From an uncultured Prevotella sp. (GTDB taxonomy: Bacteria; Bacteroidota; Bacteroidia; Bacteroidales; Bacteroidaceae), in NCBI GenBank assembly GCA_934217675.1, contig CAKQCV010000086.1, positions 1 to 9,576 on the forward strand: a DNA stretch of 9,576 nt. Reading direction: 5' to 3'. A model generated the notes under the pieces. It did not search any database, was not told the origin of the DNA, and saw only the letters and a list, made by a program, of their open reading frames with translations. Shown here piece after piece: positions 7,889 through 9,576 of this stretch. A program made the translations under genes and the position numbers. Every line of letters begins with the position of its first letter. Position 1 is the first letter of the stretch.

Positions 7889-8767
7889 TCAGTTAAACGA
7901 GAATGCTCTTGAACCAATCATTTGTCCGTCGGCAAACACACTTACTGTATATGTTCCTGGATTCAGTGGTTCGTTAACGTTCCAATACATTGTGACAGGT
8001 GTCTCGTTTCCTGTATATTCTATAGTCTTGCGCATAGAATACTGTAAGCTTCTGTTCTCATAGTTGAAAGAGCCACTTGCTCCCATCACTCCACCGGCAG
8101 GTGTTGTCACTCTCACATAAAGTGTACGTTGTCCGTTGCTTGCTGTCACGTTTTTCGCAATGTTAAAGCTTACGGTTATTAGTTTAGCATCCTTAATTTT
8201 CTTCGCATTCTTCTTCGCACTGCCTTTCTTCTTTGCTGTCATGTTTATACCGTTGGCGTCAAGCTGTGCTGCTATTGCCACTTTCTCTGAGAGCGAAGCC
8301 TTGTCGGAGTTCAGTCCTTCAATTTGGCGTGTAGCCTCGGCATATTGTCCTCTCACGCGGGTGTTCTCTGCTGTAAGGTTTTGGTTCAAGCGGTTCAGTG
8401 AGTCAATCTCCAAGACATAACTGCGAATCACGGCACGGCAAGTGGCAAGTTCCTTTTTCAGTCGGGCAATCTCTCTTGCATCGGTGCTCTTCACGTTTTT
8501 CAGCTCTTTCAGCAATTCTTGCGTTCTCATTTGTTCATGAGTGAGTTGTGCCACCAAGGAGTCATTGTTGATCTTGGTCTTCATCTCCGAGTATTGGTCA
8601 GCAAACTGCTGGTATTCGTTTTCCATCTCTTTCTTGTCGAGTTCGGCAAGCTCCTGCATTTCTTTGTTCGATTGCTTCTCGTTGTGCAGACTCATTGTTA
8701 AATATGCTATGCCGCCAAGGAGCAACAGAATAATAATTACTACGGGAATCAAAAATTTCTTGTTCAT
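7889..8767 (-). CDS. Membrane-anchored coiled-coil protein with C-terminal beta domain, unknown function
   Basis: 292 residues; I do not recognise a named family. It has a short positively charged start (MNKK), one hydrophobic helix (about 5-24) and no clear cleavage site, so it is probably an inner-membrane anchor with the rest in the periplasm. Residues about 30-165 are strongly helical and heptad-like (K, E, Q and L rich; 'ELLKELKNVKSTDAREIARLKKEL', 'EIDSLNRLNQNLTAENTRVRGQY'), a long coiled coil. A lysine-rich linker lies at 178-195 (AKKKGSAKKNAKKIKDAK). The last about 95 residues (196-292) alternate hydrophobic residues in a beta-sandwich pattern ending 'GTYTVSVFADGQMIGSRAFSFN', resembling an Ig-like or macroglobulin-type fold. 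It is first in the operon, directly behind the promoter and 30 bases before the TolC gene, so it may be an accessory envelope component of the exporter. That role is inferred from position only. Confidence 0.85.
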   Translation of the reverse strand: MNKKFLIPVVIIILLLLGGIAYLTMSLHNEKQSNKEMQELAELDKKEMENEYQQFADQYSEMKTKINNDSLVAQLTHEQMRTQELLKELKNVKSTDAREIARLKKELATCRAVIRSYVLEIDSLNRLNQNLTAENTRVRGQYAEATRQIEGLNSDKASLSEKVAIAAQLDANGINMTAKKKGSAKKNAKKIKDAKLITVSFNIAKNVTASNGQRTLYVRVTTPAGGVMGASGSFNYENRSLQYSMRKTIEYTGNETPVTMYWNVNEPLNPGTYTVSVFADGQMIGSRAFSFN

Positions 8768-8829
8768 ATATCTATTGTTTTTATTTTAATACGTTGTTAT
8801 AATAACTTTTTTCTAAGCACAATATTGTG

Positions 8830-8860
8830 CAAATATACTTTCTTTTAGTAAAAGAGCAAA
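8830..8860 (-). promoter_or_regulatory. Bacteroidota housekeeping promoter of the efflux operon
   Basis: On the minus strand TTTG (8860-8857) is followed by exactly 19 bases and then TATATTTG (8837-8830). This is a full match to the -33 TTTG / -7 TAnnTTTG promoter used by the primary sigma factor of Bacteroides and relatives. The -7 box ends 62 bases before the ATG at 8767, giving a transcript start near 8824 and a leader of roughly 55 bases. No obvious operator dyad overlaps it, suggesting basal expression. Confidence 0.75.
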
Positions 8861-9018
8861 ACAAAGACTGTTATCAAATCTTTAAACGTATAATTTCTAT
8901 ATTGTTTTATGGAAAAATTGAACAATTGTCCTTTATACTATATATGTTTAAAAGCATTTTAATGCTTGTCATTTATTTTTATTATTATTCTGCAAGTGCA
9001 AATTAATATAAAGTTTAT
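8861..9018. other. AT-rich intergenic stretch with a weak dyad
   Basis: No reading frame of note. It contains one perfect short dyad, AAGCATT-TT-AATGCTT (8952-8967). In the minus direction this is followed by TTTTAAAC and in the plus direction by GTCATTTATTTTT. It may be a weak terminator shielding the operon promoter from transcription entering from the right, but the stem has only two G-C pairs, so this is uncertain. Confidence 0.3.
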
Positions 9019-9049
9019 ATTGCAAAATTATATGTTTTGTATAACTTTG
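9019..9049 (+). promoter_or_regulatory. Possible plus-strand promoter reading into the palindrome
   Basis: ATTG (9019-9022), 19 bases, then TAACTTTG (9042-9049). The -7 element is a full match to TAnnTTTG and the upstream box differs from TTTG in one base, with the ideal spacing. Transcription would start near 9056 and run directly into the 157-bp inverted repeat at 9088. No plus-strand protein gene follows, so if it is active the product would be a non-coding RNA. AT-rich DNA yields such matches by chance, so support is moderate. Confidence 0.4.
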
Positions 9050-9087
9050 CTAATACTAACAGTAGTGATATTCATACATTTTATGTG

Positions 9088-9244
9088 TTAACATATTTAT
9101 ACACGTTTTGCGCCACTTGCGCCACTTGCGCCATTGCGCCAATTGGCGTAAAGTATGCAAAGATGGTAGTTATTGTATTATTGGCGTAAATGGCGCAATG
9201 GCGCAAGTGGCGCAAGTGGCGCGAAGCATGTATAAAAGTGTTAA
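9088..9244. repeat. Large imperfect palindrome with tandem GCGCCACTT-type units
   Basis: The inner arms, 9110-9141 and 9191-9222, are perfect 32-base reverse complements. The pairing extends outward to 9088-9109 and 9223-9244, giving 54-base arms. As plus-strand RNA these have only two unpaired positions (9104/9228 and 9095/9237) and three G-U pairs (9094/9238, 9106/9226, 9109/9223). The left arm is built of degenerate 8- to 9-base units: GCGCCACTT, GCGCCACTT, GCGCCATT, GCGCCAATT. The 49-base spacer is bordered by two direct copies of ATTGGCGTAAA (9142-9152, 9180-9190), and CGCCAATTGGCG (9137-9148) is itself a perfect palindrome. It has no coding capacity of its own and no T-tract on either side. 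It may be a structured RNA, a miniature inverted-repeat element or a dispersed extragenic repeat; which one cannot be decided here. Confidence 0.9.
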
Positions 9245-9576
9245 TTGGTAAGATGGCTTCCATCCGTGTATGAAAGCCGTGAAAATCTCTTTCTTCCGCA
9301 CAATGTAAATGACAGCTTGCATCCTGTTTTCCTTTGGCTTCCGTTTACCGTTATCTAACTTGCCGTTTTTTATATGCCAACCTGCCTCCTTTCGGCAGCT
9401 ATCCCGCCGTGTTTTATCTGTTAACCCACTTTTTTCTAAAGTCAACTCAAGCCAACTTGCCCCAATCCGTGCATATCCCGATATGCGTATAGCACTTTTC
9501 CGAGTCCGTTACCGCAAACGGCAATCATAAGATTCCATATCGCGCGCACGTAAATAATAAAAGGTGATACACCGCA
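9245..9576. other. Non-coding or degenerate stretch at the right edge, no secure gene
   Basis: This stretch is visibly less AT-rich than 8861-9087, yet no frame looks like a clear gene. The best candidate reads on the minus strand from about 9445 (ATG) to 9170, 91 residues. Its first about 65 residues have a plausible hydrophilic, K- and R-rich composition ('CRKEAGWHIKNGKLDNGKRK'), but it ends by running through the right arm of the palindrome. The frame is open upstream to a TAA near 9510, beyond which the same frame reads on to the window edge. I recognise no family. Small dyads occur at 9471-9486 (GCATAT-CCCG-ATATGC) and 9506-9521 (CCGTT-ACCGCA-AACGG). It could be a decayed gene, the leader of a gene to the right, or plain intergenic DNA. 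Confidence 0.4.

Noticed and set aside
6954..8420. Plus-strand open frames opposite the TolC and coiled-coil genes, the longest at 7335-8063
   Set aside because: The longest bridges two well-supported minus-strand genes and has no family features; hydrophobic content arises from complementing the codons of the real genes.
9150..9170. Minus-strand promoter inside the palindrome loop (CATCTTTG)
   Set aside because: It deviates from TAnnTTTG at the first base and lacks a TTTG at the right distance.
9110..9222. CRISPR-like array from the repeated GCGCCACTT units
   Set aside because: Units are 8-9 bases, directly adjacent without spacers, and form inverted arms; nothing resembles a CRISPR repeat-spacer pattern or cas gene.

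Overview
The window looks like chromosomal DNA of a Bacteroidota, most likely a Bacteroidales/Prevotellaceae-type gut or rumen bacterium. The reasons are: a textbook Bacteroidota housekeeping promoter (TTTG, 19 bases, TATATTTG) in front of the main operon; start codons preceded by A-rich DNA rather than Shine-Dalgarno sequences; and protein families typical of the group, such as a multidomain secreted pectinesterase with InlB-like and Ig-like modules. Species cannot be decided from the sequence alone.

All confident genes lie on the minus strand and read from right to left. A compact five-gene operon runs from about 8767 to 2996: a membrane-anchored coiled-coil protein of unknown function, a TolC-type outer-membrane channel, an HlyD-type periplasmic adaptor, and two ABC-2 type membrane permeases. 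Intergenic gaps are 30, 33, 1 and 65 bases. It starts at a strong promoter (8830-8860), and a good intrinsic terminator follows it (2793-2832). Together the proteins would form an envelope-spanning export system, but neither an ABC ATPase nor a regulator is encoded in it.

Downstream, 2711 to the left edge encodes the first 903 residues of a secreted pectin methylesterase (carbohydrate esterase family 8). It has a signal peptide, an N-terminal beta-rich region, two InlB-like repeats, a probable jelly-roll carbohydrate-binding region, a bacterial Ig-like domain and the catalytic beta-helix; the C-terminus lies outside the window. Its only visible promoter element abuts the terminator of the efflux operon.

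The right end (8768-9576, about 800 bases) has no convincing gene. It holds the operon promoter, an AT-rich stretch, a possible plus-strand promoter (9019-9049), and a striking 157-bp imperfect palindrome (9088-9244) whose arms carry tandem GCGCCACTT-like units. A more GC-rich stretch with only a doubtful minus-strand reading frame follows. The palindrome is the most unusual non-coding feature and could be a structured RNA, a bidirectional terminator or a small repetitive element.
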